Source: Clostridia bacterium (GTDB taxonomy: Bacteria > Bacillota > Clostridia > Christensenellales > Aristaeellaceae). From it: a stretch of 64,000 bases of DNA. Position numbers and translations under genes: made by a program. Numbering within the stretch: position 1 is the stretch's first letter; each line of letters begins with the position of its first letter. This document shows, one piece after another, positions 8,435 through 16,530 of the stretch. A model generated the notes under the pieces. It worked only from the letters and a program-made list of their open reading frames with translations. It made no database searches and was not told where the DNA came from. The DNA is taken from assembly GCA_017429265.1 (NCBI GenBank), contig JAFRPG010000029.1, positions 1 to 64,000 of the forward strand, written 5' to 3'.

Positions 8435-9715
8435 TTACTTCAGCATCTCCATCATGGTGTCATAGGCGGTCTTCAGCTGCACGTCCTCCATGTCGCCGAA
8501 GAGGTACAGCGTCTTGGCGTCCTCGGGCATCTCCACGATCACATCGGGCGTGATGCCGAGCTTGTGGACCGCATTGCCGTTGGGGGTGAAGTACTGGGCC
8601 TCGGTCACCTGCATGCCCGCGCCGTTGTTCAGGTTGATGACGCCCTGCACGATGCCCTTGCCGTAGGACTTGACGCCGACGACCTTGCAGTTGGCGCGGT
8701 CCCTGAGGCATCCGGTGAGGATCTCGGAGGAGGAAGCGGTGTACTGGTTGACGAGGATCACGAGCGGGAGTTCGACCTCGCTGCCGTCGGTGAAGGTGCG
8801 GTAATACTCGCGGTTGCCTGCCTTGTCCTCCAGATAGCAGACCACACCGGAGGGGAGGAAGAAGTCCGCGATGGCGCGCGCGTCCTGAACCCAGCCGCCG
8901 CCGTTGTCGCGCAGGTCGATCATGATGCCCTTCGCGCCTTCGTCGACCAGACGGTCCAGAGCGGCCATGAACTCCTTGGTGCAGTCGCCGGCGAACTCAT
9001 ACAGATAGATGTAGCCGATCTGGTTGTCGAGCATCATGGAGTCCACGCGCGTGCTGACCACGGCCGCGCGCGTCATGGTGACCTCGTAGGGCTCGCCGCC
9101 CCGGAGGAAGGTGACCGTGACGTCGGTGCCCTCCACGCCGCGCATGATGGAGACCGCCTCATCGAGGTTGTCCGCCGTGACATAGAGGTCCTCGTTCACG
9201 CGGTAGAGGATGTCACCCTTCATGACGCCGGCCTTGTCCGCGGGGCCGCCCGCAAAGACGCGGGTGATGGTGCAGATCTGCGTGGTGTAGTTGGCGGAAA
9301 TCTGCACGCCGATGCCCACATAGTTGCCGTTGTCGTCCTCCCACATCTTGGAGAACTCATCGGGGGTATAGTAGAAGGTGTAGGGGTCTTCGACAGCGTC
9401 GAGCATGCCGGTCGCGGCGCCCTGCAGGAGAGTCTCATGGTCGGCGTCATCGAACAGGTAGTATTTGTCGATGTTGTCCATGATGTCCAGCAGACCGTCG
9501 AACTGCTTGTACCGCTCATACTGCTCGCGGGAAATGGTCACCGTGTTGCCGGAAGAAGCCGGTGCGGCTGTCGCCTGGGATGCGGCATTGCCGGTGCCGC
9601 CGCTGCGGGGCAGCATACTGCTGATCCCGCCCAGGGGCAGGAGGGCACAGGAACTCAGCACACAGGCACACAGGGCCATGCACAGGAGCAGAGCGAGCTT
9701 TTTCTTCATGGTCAT
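8435..9715 (-). CDS. S41 family C-terminal processing peptidase, lipoprotein
   Basis: This 426-residue CtpA-like serine protease has a type II signal peptide ending in LSSC (Cys 23) and a Gln/Ser/Ala linker. A PDZ domain follows (around YVGIGVQI through GGPADKAGVMKGDILYRVN), then a tail-specific protease domain. The nucleophile Ser lies in YTASSSE and the general-base Lys in SYGKG. It probably acts on the outer face of the membrane, trimming envelope proteins or regulators. The ATG at 9715 overlaps the stop of the upstream PucR-type regulator (ATGA). GGAGG lies 4 nt before it and 10 nt before a second ATG at 9709, so either start is possible. Confidence 0.9.
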   Translation of the reverse strand: MTMKKKLALLLCMALCACVLSSCALLPLGGISSMLPRSGGTGNAASQATAAPASSGNTVTISREQYERYKQFDGLLDIMDNIDKYYLFDDADHETLLQGAATGMLDAVEDPYTFYYTPDEFSKMWEDDNGNYVGIGVQISANYTTQICTITRVFAGGPADKAGVMKGDILYRVNEDLYVTADNLDEAVSIMRGVEGTDVTVTFLRGGEPYEVTMTRAAVVSTRVDSMMLDNQIGYIYLYEFAGDCTKEFMAALDRLVDEGAKGIMIDLRDNGGGWVQDARAIADFFLPSGVVCYLEDKAGNREYYRTFTDGSEVELPLVILVNQYTASSSEILTGCLRDRANCKVVGVKSYGKGIVQGVINLNNGAGMQVTEAQYFTPNGNAVHKLGITPDVIVEMPEDAKTLYLFGDMEDVQLKTAYDTMMEMLK

Positions 9716-10683
9716 CTATCCTCCATTGTGAATTGGTTGCGGGTTTGTGATTCCAGCTGCCTCCGCCTGAGGAGCAGGAGGAGCCAGAAGGTCATGGCGT
9801 CGTCGAAGAGCCTGAGATCCAGACCGGTGGCGCGCTGGAGCTTGTCGAGCCTGTACATCAGCGTCGACCGGTGGATGAAGAGCTGGCGCGCCGTATCGGA
9901 CAGGTTGAGGCTGTTGCGGAGGAACATCTCCGCCGTGTTCAGCAGCTCCTCGTCGAGGAGGCGGGCCGTCTTGCGGTTGAAGATCAGGGCGGTGCAGGCT
10001 GCGGCTTTCTCCGGCGGCAGATCGTCCAGCAGGCGTTCCGCGACCATGCGCTGCCAGCGCCAGACGCCGCGGTCCGCGTCATAGCGCAGGCCCAGGGTCA
10101 GGGCGTCCTGCGCCTGGCGGAAGCTGTCCCGGAGCGAAACGTCGCTCTCACCGATGCCGATCAGGATCTCCTGGCCTTCCTCCTCCAGGAAGGTCTCCCG
10201 GAGGGCACAGGCGAAGTCGAGCAGCTCGGCGGGTCCCTCGCCGCGGACGAGGTCCTTCACCAGAACGGCCTTTCCGGCGCCGAAGCGGATCAGGACATCC
10301 TGCCGCTGCATGGGCACCATGTCCCGAAGGCCGTCCGGCAGGGAGCCCGAGCGCATCTGCAGCACCAGGACGCAGCGGGTGGCCGGAGGCAGGGGATGGG
10401 CTGTCTCATCCGCGGCCGTCCATTCGCCCGAAAGCCGGCGGATCCAGCGCGCTTCCGTCGTCTCCTCCGCGGAATCGGCCTGCAGGAGGCCTTTCAGCAT
10501 CCCGGAAGCGAGGGAGAGGAGGGCGTCCGCATTGGCCTCGCCGCGCGGGCAGCAGACCAGCAGGTCCGTGCCGTGGACCGGGGCTGTCAGCAGGCCGCTG
10601 TCCTCCGGACCGCCAGCGCGGCGCAGCGAGAGGAGCTCCCCATAGGGAAGCAGAGCCTGCCGCAAACGATCTTCCGCTGTCAT
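9712..10683 (-). CDS. PucR/CdaR-type transcriptional regulator
   Basis: In this 323-residue protein the C-terminal about 60 residues carry the PucR-type helix-turn-helix (LSDTARQLFIHRSTLMYRL). The preceding middle region resembles the GGDEF-like ligand or oligomerisation domain of that family (ILIGIGE...DSFRQAQDAL). PucR/CdaR proteins typically activate purine or sugar-acid catabolism; no such target is adjacent. The ATG at 10683 was chosen for the GGAGGAGG upstream and the promoter 29 bp before it; the frame is open further upstream but without a site. It is translationally coupled to the S41 protease, which may be its regulatory partner or simply share its mRNA. Confidence 0.8.
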   Translation of the reverse strand: MTAEDRLRQALLPYGELLSLRRAGGPEDSGLLTAPVHGTDLLVCCPRGEANADALLSLASGMLKGLLQADSAEETTEARWIRRLSGEWTAADETAHPLPPATRCVLVLQMRSGSLPDGLRDMVPMQRQDVLIRFGAGKAVLVKDLVRGEGPAELLDFACALRETFLEEEGQEILIGIGESDVSLRDSFRQAQDALTLGLRYDADRGVWRWQRMVAERLLDDLPPEKAAACTALIFNRKTARLLDEELLNTAEMFLRNSLNLSDTARQLFIHRSTLMYRLDKLQRATGLDLRLFDDAMTFWLLLLLRRRQLESQTRNQFTMEDR

Positions 10684-10711
10684 GGCCTGTCCGCCTCCTC
10701 CCACGCCAAGC

Positions 10712-10740
10712 ATTATAGCACAACGGTCAGCAAATGAAAA
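10712..10740 (-). promoter_or_regulatory. Promoter of the PucR-S41 operon, overlapping the upstream terminator
   Basis: On the minus strand, TTTTCA (10735-10740), a 17-bp spacer and an extended TGC-TATAAT (10712-10717). The -35 hexamer is also the U-tract of the ugpC terminator. Confidence 0.7.
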
Positions 10741-10761
10741 GCGTCCGGAGAGTCCGGACGC
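10735..10761 (-). terminator. Intrinsic terminator of the UgpC-type ATPase gene
   Basis: A perfect 9-bp stem (gcgtccgga with tccggacgc) with a 3-nt loop is followed on the minus strand by TTTT. Confidence 0.8.
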
Positions 10762-10822
10762 CTTGAAAGTGTAAACTTTTCCGAAACTTTTCGGCTTGCG
10801 GAGCATGCTCCGCGCGCTGAAA

Positions 10823-11956
10823 TCAGCGGTTGAGCAGGGTCTTCTCGGTGTCCTTGTCGAAGAAGTGGAGGTGCTCCACATCCATCGCGACGCGGATCTC
10901 GTCGCCGGCGCGGCTCTTGGTGCGCGGGTCGACGCGGGCAATGACGTTGCCGTCCTTGCCGGGCGTGGTCAGATAGAGGTAGGTCTCGGAGCCCATCTGC
11001 TCGGTGACCTCGACCTTGACCTTCAGGGTGGCGTTGGCGAACTTCTGCAGGGCTTCCTCGCTGTCGTCGATGTCCTCGGGACGGATGCCCATGACGACCT
11101 GCTGGCCGATGTAGCTCTCGTCGATGAACTTGTCGACCTTGTAGCGCGGGATCACGACGCGGTTCTCACCGGTCTCGTCGCCGAAGACAGCCACGACGTC
11201 CTGGCCGTCACGCTTGAGGGTGACGTTGAAGAAGTTCATCTGGGGGCTGCCGATGAAGCCGGCGACGAACTCGTTGGTGGGATAGTCATACAGGTTCTGG
11301 GGGGTGTCCACCTGCTGCACGACGCCGTCCTTCATGACGACGATGCGGCTGGCCATGGTCATGGCCTCGGTCTGGTCGTGGGTAACGTAGATGAAGGTGG
11401 TCTGCAGGCGCTGATGGAGCTTGGTGATCTCGGTTCTCATGGCAACGCGCAGCTTGGCGTCTAGGTTGGACAGCGGCTCGTCGAAGAGGAAGACCTTGGG
11501 CTCACGGACGATGGCACGGCCGAGGGCGACGCGCTGACGCTGACCGCCGGAAAGAGCCTTGGGCTTGCGGTTGAGCAGGTGGGAGATGTCCAGGATGCGG
11601 CCGGCTTCTTCCACACGGCGGCGGATCTCATCCTTGGGGGTCTTGCGCAGCTTCAGACCGAAGGCCATGTTGTCATACACGGTCATGTGGGGATACAGAG
11701 CGTAGTTCTGGAACACCATGGCGATGTCGCGGTCCTTCGGCGCGACGTCGTTGACCAGCTTGTCGCCGATATAGAGCTCGCCCTCGGAGATTTCTTCCAG
11801 ACCGGCGACCATGCGCAGGGTGGTGGACTTGCCGCAGCCGGAGGGGCCGACGAGCACGATGAATTCCTTGTCCTCGATGTCGAGGCAGAAGTCGGAAACA
11901 GCGGTCACGCCGCCCTGGTAGACCTTGTAGATGTGCTGCAGGGATACGCTTGCCAT
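10823..11956 (-). CDS. ugpC: Sugar ABC transporter ATP-binding protein (UgpC/MsmK/MsmX type)
   Basis: This 377-residue protein is a carbohydrate-importer ATPase. Walker A is GPSGCGKST, the Q-loop is [12 protein letters not shown], the signature is [14 protein letters not shown], Walker B is [11 protein letters not shown], and the switch His is in THDQTEA. A C-terminal TOBE-like regulatory domain begins around [10 protein letters not shown]. In Gram-positive bacteria one such ATPase often serves several sugar importers. Here it stands alone with no permease or binding protein, which fits that shared role. The start has GGAGG 8 nt upstream. The symbol marks family membership, not glycerol-phosphate specificity. 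Confidence 0.9.
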   Translation of the reverse strand: MASVSLQHIYKVYQGGVTAVSDFCLDIEDKEFIVLVGPSGCGKSTTLRMVAGLEEISEGELYIGDKLVNDVAPKDRDIAMVFQNYALYPHMTVYDNMAFGLKLRKTPKDEIRRRVEEAGRILDISHLLNRKPKALSGGQRQRVALGRAIVREPKVFLFDEPLSNLDAKLRVAMRTEITKLHQRLQTTFIYVTHDQTEAMTMASRIVVMKDGVVQQVDTPQNLYDYPTNEFVAGFIGSPQMNFFNVTLKRDGQDVVAVFGDETGENRVVIPRYKVDKFIDESYIGQQVVMGIRPEDIDDSEEALQKFANATLKVKVEVTEQMGSETYLYLTTPGKDGNVIARVDPRTKSRAGDEIRVAMDVEHLHFFDKDTEKTLLNR

Positions 11957-11983
11957 GATGCATTCCTCCTGTATTTTGTTGGG

Positions 11984-12046
11984 GATTTCGACAATGCCAT
12001 CATAGCAAATCCTCTGTAGTAAGTCTATCCGCAGAATGTCGAAATC
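11984..12046. promoter_or_regulatory. Promoter and flanking 10-bp inverted repeat upstream of ugpC
   Basis: The minus-strand promoter has -35 TAGACT (12022-12027), a 17-bp spacer and an extended TGC-TATGAT (11999-12004). It is bracketed by a perfect inverted repeat, GATTTCGACA (11984-11993) and TGTCGAAATC (12037-12046). The centres are 53 bp apart, about five helical turns. This arrangement suggests two operators for a looping repressor or a dimeric regulator. Confidence 0.55.
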
Positions 12047-12103
12047 GAATCCGCAGATCGAAACAAAACACCTATAGACTATTCAATCATATAAGGAAAA
12101 AAG

Positions 12104-12132
12104 TTGACATTGATATCACATAATGGTAAACT
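12104..12132 (+). promoter_or_regulatory. Promoter of the AT-rich orphan gene
   Basis: TTGACA (12104-12109), a 17-bp spacer and TAAACT (12127-12132) lie just ahead of GGAGG at 12141. Confidence 0.6.
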
Positions 12133-12152
12133 ATATTTATGGAGGTGTTTAC

Positions 12153-13211
12153 ATGTCTGATACGCAGTTGATTGAGTATGAAGGCTTTACGGTTTCAGCT
12201 TCCGATGAAGAGGTTGATTATCTGGATCAACGCAGATGGAGAAAGCTTGACTCAGAGGCGTCGTTTGAAATTGTCGGACTTCTGCAAGCAATTCCAATGG
12301 CTGCGACTGCCTTTGCAATGAGCAAAACATATAAGGTTTTCTTCCCCAAGGGGTTACCCGGTACCATGCTGAAGAAATTGAATGGGCATTATCAGCCAAC
12401 GAAAGTAAACGCACAGCACAGATTTGTTGAAAACGCTGAACTGGTCAAGATGAACAAGGAACTTGTTGCCTACACAGTTTTTTCAGTCTTGTCCATAGCG
12501 ACCCAGCAATACTATTTGCATGAAATCTACCATCAGCTATCTGATGTGCAGAAAAAGCTGGATGAGGTGCTTGAGTTCCTTTATACAGACAAAGCTTGTG
12601 AACTTTTTGCAGAGATGCAGGCAGTGATTTCTGTTTATCAGAATTTTGCATCTATCATGCGTCATCCGGAACAGCGCATAGTAGCTCTGCAAACCATTCA
12701 GAATGCAAAGATTCTGGCTGAAAGGAATACACAGTTCTATATCAGGGACATACTCCGGCTGTCAGTGTCAATCGGAAAAGAAGACATCACCGATGATTTA
12801 AGAGAAAGGTTGAAAAGCTATACTCAAACAGTCAGACTGTATGGCGTATGCTCTGAAATGGAGATTATGCTTTCTCAGAATTTCGATGATTCCTATCTCG
12901 GATACATCGAAAAAGACCTGAAACAGCATTATGATAAGTGCAATGCTGATATTTCAAACGTGAAGGGAAGAGTCGAACTGGCAGAGAACAACGCTAGGGG
13001 CGGAAAACCCGGATTCCTCGGGATCGGCGTTGTTGTGGATGCGAAAGCGGTCAATAAGATCAATGATCTGAAGGGCGATATCACGGAATTGATGGGCGAA
13101 CAATCGCCTGTAAAGGGCTTTCAGGATACCGTGCAAAGCATCAAAGAATTGTATTCACGTCCTGCGGAGTACCATATAACAGAAGGCGGAGAAGTTTATC
13201 AAAGAATCTGA
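12153..13211 (+). CDS. Protein of unknown function, AT-rich orphan gene
   Basis: I do not recognise this 352-residue protein. The start at 12153 follows GGAGG by 7 nt. Base composition is clearly more AT-rich than every neighbour, and codon use includes many AAA, GAA, TAT and AAT, which suggests horizontal acquisition. Two weakly hydrophobic stretches are visible early: EIVGLLQAIPMAATAFAM and LVAYTVFSVLSIATQQYY. They are followed by a long, mostly helical region with coiled-coil character (HQLSDVQKKLDEVLEFL), then a glycine-rich hinge (ARGGKPGFLGIGVVVDAKAV). Helices with internal hydrophobic segments recall membrane-active or toxin-like proteins, but that is only a resemblance. It has its own promoter and terminator. 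Confidence 0.8.
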   Translation: MSDTQLIEYEGFTVSASDEEVDYLDQRRWRKLDSEASFEIVGLLQAIPMAATAFAMSKTYKVFFPKGLPGTMLKKLNGHYQPTKVNAQHRFVENAELVKMNKELVAYTVFSVLSIATQQYYLHEIYHQLSDVQKKLDEVLEFLYTDKACELFAEMQAVISVYQNFASIMRHPEQRIVALQTIQNAKILAERNTQFYIRDILRLSVSIGKEDITDDLRERLKSYTQTVRLYGVCSEMEIMLSQNFDDSYLGYIEKDLKQHYDKCNADISNVKGRVELAENNARGGKPGFLGIGVVVDAKAVNKINDLKGDITELMGEQSPVKGFQDTVQSIKELYSRPAEYHITEGGEVYQRI

Positions 13212-13227
13212 ACAATTTACTGCTTCA

Positions 13228-13254
13228 AGCGGAGCCACCCGGCTCCGCTTTTTA
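13228..13254 (+). terminator. Intrinsic terminator of the orphan gene
   Basis: A perfect 9-bp stem (agcggagcc with ggctccgct) with loop ACCC is followed by TTTTT. Confidence 0.85.
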
Positions 13255-13297
13255 TGAATCATATTTCAAAGGCGTGATATATCATTCTTTCTGCCTC

Positions 13298-13325
13298 TTG
13301 CACTTAGCATCAATTGCGATATAAT
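13298..13325 (+). promoter_or_regulatory. Promoter of the M16 peptidase-ruvX-ribF operon
   Basis: TTGCAC (13298-13303), a 16-bp spacer and TATAAT (13320-13325), 37 bp before the start codon. Confidence 0.65.
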
Positions 13326-13362
13326 CAAGGATGATAGTCCATTATATCATTTCGGAGGACAC

Positions 13363-14598
13363 ATGACAGAACTTTGGACATTGCCCAACGGCCTGCGGGT
13401 CGTCGCGGAAAAGCTGCCCTGGCTGCGCTCGGTCTCCGTCGGCGTGTGGCTGCACGTCGGCTCCCTTGTGGAGAAGCCGGAGGAGAACGGACTCAGCCAT
13501 TTCATCGAGCACATGGTTTTCAAGGGGACGGAGCACCGGACCACGCGGCAGATCGCGGAGGAGACGGACGCACTGGGCGGGCAGGTGAATGCCTTCACCG
13601 CCCGGGACTGCACCTGCTTTTATGCCAAGGTGATCGACGAGGAGCTGCCGGAAGCGGTCTCCCTGCTCTCGGACCTGGTGCTGCACGCGCGCATCGCTCC
13701 GGATGAACTGGAGCGCGAGCGCGGCGTGGTGCTCGAGGAGATCGCCATGGACGAGGATGACCCGGAGGACCTGTGCGGGGAACTGCTGACCCGGGCCCAG
13801 TTCGGAGACACGCCTGCCGGGCAGCCGATCATCGGCACAGAGGAGCTGATCCGCGCCTACACCAGCGAGGATCTGCGCCGCTTCCGCGATACGCACTACG
13901 CGCCGTCCAGGACGGTGATCGCCCTCTCCGGCAATTATGACCGCGCGCAGGTGGAGGCGCTGATCGCGGAATACTTCGGCGCGTGGGAGAATGACACCCC
14001 GCAGCCTCCCATCGGGACACAGACCGTGCTCAGCGGCGAGCGCTGCCTGCGGGAGAAGGATACCGAGCAGATGCATCTGATGCTCGGCTACCCGGGCTAT
14101 GCCTACGGCGATGACCGCGTGACCGCCCTGACGATCCTCGGGACGGTCTTCGGCGGCGCGATGTCGTCCAGGCTCTTCCAGCGGATCCGCGAGGAGCTCG
14201 GCATGGCGTACAGCGTCTACACCTTCCCGGGCGCCCAGGAGGGCTTCGGCACCTTCGGCATCTACGCCGGCGTCAATCCGAAGAACGCGCGCCGCGTGCT
14301 GGAGGAGATCCACCGCGAGCGGGAGAAGCTGGTGGCCGACGGTCTGACGGAGAAGGAGTTCCGCGAGGCCAAACGTCAGCTCCGCACGAGTTTCCTGATG
14401 AGCCTGGAGAGCCAGGGCGCGCGCATGAACGCCCTCGGCCGCCGTCTGCTGATCCTCAACCGGACGCGTACGGAGGAGGAGATCCTCGCCTCCATCGAGG
14501 ACGTGACGCAGCAGGACGTCCTGGACACGGCCCGGACGCTGCTCACCGTTGAGCCCTGCTTTGCGGCGGTCGGGCGCGGGGTGGAGGAACTGGCATGA
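13363..14598 (+). CDS. M16 family zinc peptidase (pitrilysin/insulinase family)
   Basis: This 411-residue protein has the inverted zinc motif HFIEH (46-50) in GLSHFIEHMVFKGTE, with a downstream ERGVVLEEIAMDEDDPED that supplies the third ligand. The C-terminal M16 half is present (FGGAMSSRLFQRIREELGMAYSVYTF). The length matches the one-chain bacterial processing-peptidase-like group related to mitochondrial processing peptidase, often called YmxG or MlpA in Bacillota. The substrate is unknown. The start has GGAGG 5 nt upstream. The stop overlaps the ruvX start (ATGA). Confidence 0.92.
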   Translation: MTELWTLPNGLRVVAEKLPWLRSVSVGVWLHVGSLVEKPEENGLSHFIEHMVFKGTEHRTTRQIAEETDALGGQVNAFTARDCTCFYAKVIDEELPEAVSLLSDLVLHARIAPDELERERGVVLEEIAMDEDDPEDLCGELLTRAQFGDTPAGQPIIGTEELIRAYTSEDLRRFRDTHYAPSRTVIALSGNYDRAQVEALIAEYFGAWENDTPQPPIGTQTVLSGERCLREKDTEQMHLMLGYPGYAYGDDRVTALTILGTVFGGAMSSRLFQRIREELGMAYSVYTFPGAQEGFGTFGIYAGVNPKNARRVLEEIHREREKLVADGLTEKEFREAKRQLRTSFLMSLESQGARMNALGRRLLILNRTRTEEEILASIEDVTQQDVLDTARTLLTVEPCFAAVGRGVEELA

Positions 14599-15044
14599 AC
14601 GAGCGGATCGTGTGTCTCGATATCGGCGACGTGCGCATCGGCGTGGCGGTCAGCGACCTCACCTGCACGATCGCGAGCCCCGTGGAGGTCATCACCCGCG
14701 TCGGCTGGGGGCCGGACACGAAGAAGATCGCGGCTGTCTGCGCCCGGTACGAGACCGACCGGGTCCTCAGCGGCCTGCCGCGCAACATGGACGGAAGCGA
14801 GGGCTTCCAGGCGGAAAAGATCCGCGCCCTCTGTGCCCAGCTGGAGCAGGCCGGCCTGCGGGTCCGCTATCAGGACGAGCGCCTGACCACGGTGGTGGCC
14901 GAGGACGCCCTGATCGCGGGCGGCATGCGCCGGGAGAAGAGAAAACAGCACGTAGACAAGGTCGCCGCCGCCGTGATCCTGCAGTCCTTCCTGGACAGCC
15001 ATCCGGACGGCGGACGCGCCCTGTGGGAGGAGGAAGCACCGTGA
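14595..15044 (+). CDS. ruvX: Putative pre-16S rRNA nuclease / Holliday junction resolvase-like RuvX (YqgF)
   Basis: This 149-residue RNase H-like protein starts with the catalytic strand CLDIGDVRIGVAVSD and has GLPRNMDGSEG, the DERLTT motif and a C-terminal HVDKVAAAVILQSFL. It is full length for the family. YqgF proteins mature the 5' end of 16S rRNA and were earlier proposed as junction resolvases. It sits between an M16 peptidase gene and ribF with 4-bp overlaps on both sides, so the three are probably coupled in translation. Confidence 0.93.
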   Translation: MNERIVCLDIGDVRIGVAVSDLTCTIASPVEVITRVGWGPDTKKIAAVCARYETDRVLSGLPRNMDGSEGFQAEKIRALCAQLEQAGLRVRYQDERLTTVVAEDALIAGGMRREKRKQHVDKVAAAVILQSFLDSHPDGGRALWEEEAP

Positions 15045-15964
15045 GATGGATCCGCGATCCCGCTCAGACGCCGCCCTGCGTGCTGGTGCTGGGGATGTTT
15101 GACGGCGTGCACCGGGGCCATCAGGCGCTGCTGGAGCGGGGGATGAAACTCGCCCGCGAGCGGCGCGTTCCCCTCACCGTCTGCACCTTCGAGCCCCATC
15201 CGATGGAGGTGCTCCGGCCCGATCTGGCTCCGCGCCGACTGACGACGCCCATTGAACGCGCCCGCCTGATGGCGGCCTTCGGGGCGGACGTGCTGGCGGA
15301 GATCCGCTTCACCCGGACGCTCGCGGACCTCGAGCCGGAGGCCTTTCTCGCGGACATGACCGCGCGCTTCCGTCCCCCGGCCGTCGTCTGCGGCTACAAC
15401 TTTTCCTACGGCCGCGACGGACGCGGCGACGGGGATTCTCTGTCCGCCTGGGCATCGGCGCACGGATTCCTCGCGGAGATCGTTCCGGCGGTGTGCGACG
15501 GAGGCAAACCGGTGTCCTCCACCCGGATCCGGGGCTGCCTGAGCGCCGGGGACGTGGCGGAGGCGGCCCGCCTGCTGGGCCATGACTACAGCCTCACGGG
15601 GCCGGTGCAGCACGGGAAGCGGCAGGGGAGGACCATGGGCTTTCCCACGGTGAATGTCCGCATACCGCCGCACAAGATCCTCCCGTCCTACGGGGTTTAC
15701 GCATGCACGGTCACCTACCGCGGAGCGGAGCACCCGGGCATCGTGAATGTCGGGCGCCATCCGACTCTTCCCGAGGGCGGCGTGACGGTGGAAGCACACA
15801 TCCTTGACGACGCTCCGGACCTTTACGGCGAGACGGTGCGGGTGACCTTCCTGCGCCATCTTCGCCCCGAGAAGCCCTTCCGCAGCAAGGAGGAACTCAC
15901 GGCGCAGATCGCTCACGACAAGGCGGAAGCGCTGGATTTTTTCGCTGCGCGGCGCGATGGGTGA
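15041..15964 (+). CDS. ribF: Bifunctional riboflavin kinase / FMN adenylyltransferase
   Basis: This 307-residue enzyme converts riboflavin to FMN and then FAD. The N-terminal FAD-synthetase domain carries LGMFDGVHRGHQALL and later SSTRIRGCL. The C-terminal flavokinase domain carries HGKRQGRTMGFPTVNV, NVGRHPT and VEAHILD. The GTG at 15041 overlaps the ruvX stop and has GGGAGGAGG upstream; no better start is in frame. Its presence near ribU and the multi-FMN protein fits a cell with high flavin demand. No FMN riboswitch precedes this operon. Confidence 0.94.
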   Translation: MRWIRDPAQTPPCVLVLGMFDGVHRGHQALLERGMKLARERRVPLTVCTFEPHPMEVLRPDLAPRRLTTPIERARLMAAFGADVLAEIRFTRTLADLEPEAFLADMTARFRPPAVVCGYNFSYGRDGRGDGDSLSAWASAHGFLAEIVPAVCDGGKPVSSTRIRGCLSAGDVAEAARLLGHDYSLTGPVQHGKRQGRTMGFPTVNVRIPPHKILPSYGVYACTVTYRGAEHPGIVNVGRHPTLPEGGVTVEAHILDDAPDLYGETVRVTFLRHLRPEKPFRSKEELTAQIAHDKAEALDFFAARRDG

Positions 15965-16046
15965 CCTTCGCGGGGCCGCTTCACCGTATCCGGTCGGAAA
16001 ACAGCCGCAATCTTTGCGTTTTCGTCCGGGAATCATGCGAAGACTG

Positions 16047-16075
16047 TTGCATGCGGATGGAAAATCATGTATAAT
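16047..16075 (+). promoter_or_regulatory. Promoter of the HU gene
   Basis: TTGCAT (16047-16052), an exact 17-bp spacer and a perfect TATAAT (16070-16075). Confidence 0.75.
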
Positions 16076-16125
16076 GGCGATACTCCGAGACACGGACAAC
16101 TAAATAGGAAAGGATGGTTTGACCC

Positions 16126-16428
16126 ATGAACAAACTCGAACTGATCGACAAAGTGGCTTCCAAGGCCGAGATTACCAAGGCGGAAGCCGGCAGACTCGTG
16201 AACGCGACCCTTGAGAGCATTACCGAAGGCCTCGCCGCTGACGGCAAGGTGGTCCTGATCGGCTTCGGCACCTTTGAGGTGCGCACCCGCACGGCCCGCG
16301 TCGGCCGCAACCCCCGCACCGGCGAACAGCTGAAGATCGCCGCGAGCCGCGTGCCCGCCTTCAAGCCCGGCAAGGCCATGAAGGACGCGATCCCGCAGAA
16401 GAAGGCAGCCAAGTCGAAGAAAAAGTAA
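16126..16428 (+). CDS. hup: HU family DNA-binding protein
   Basis: This 100-residue nucleoid protein begins MNKLELIDKVASKA. It has the conserved GFGTFEVRTRTARVGRNPRTGE beta arm that wraps DNA, then VPAFKPGKAMKDAI and an extra basic tail rich in Lys (KKAAKSKKK). The tail extends it about 8-10 residues beyond a minimal HU. It binds DNA without strong sequence preference and shapes the nucleoid. It has a single-gene unit with a consensus promoter and a strong terminator. Confidence 0.95.
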   Translation: MNKLELIDKVASKAEITKAEAGRLVNATLESITEGLAADGKVVLIGFGTFEVRTRTARVGRNPRTGEQLKIAASRVPAFKPGKAMKDAIPQKKAAKSKKK

Positions 16429-16440
16429 ACCATACCGATT

Positions 16441-16479
16441 GCAAAACTCCGGCCTGCAGAGTGCGGGCCGGAGTTTTGC
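16441..16479. terminator. Bidirectional terminator after HU
   Basis: A 14-bp perfect stem (GCAAAACTCCGGCC with GGCCGGAGTTTTGC), with TTTT within the 3' arm. Confidence 0.85.
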
Positions 16480-16486
16480 AATACGG

Positions 16487-16516
16487 AAAACCCGCCCGGA
16501 TCATCGGCCGGACGGG
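16487..16516 (-). terminator. Terminator of the ABC exporter operon
   Basis: A 9-bp stem (cccgcccgg with ccggacggg, one G-U pair) is followed on the minus strand by TTTTCC. It lies past the second exporter gene. Confidence 0.65.
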
Positions 16517-16530
16517 CATCGGGTTGACGG

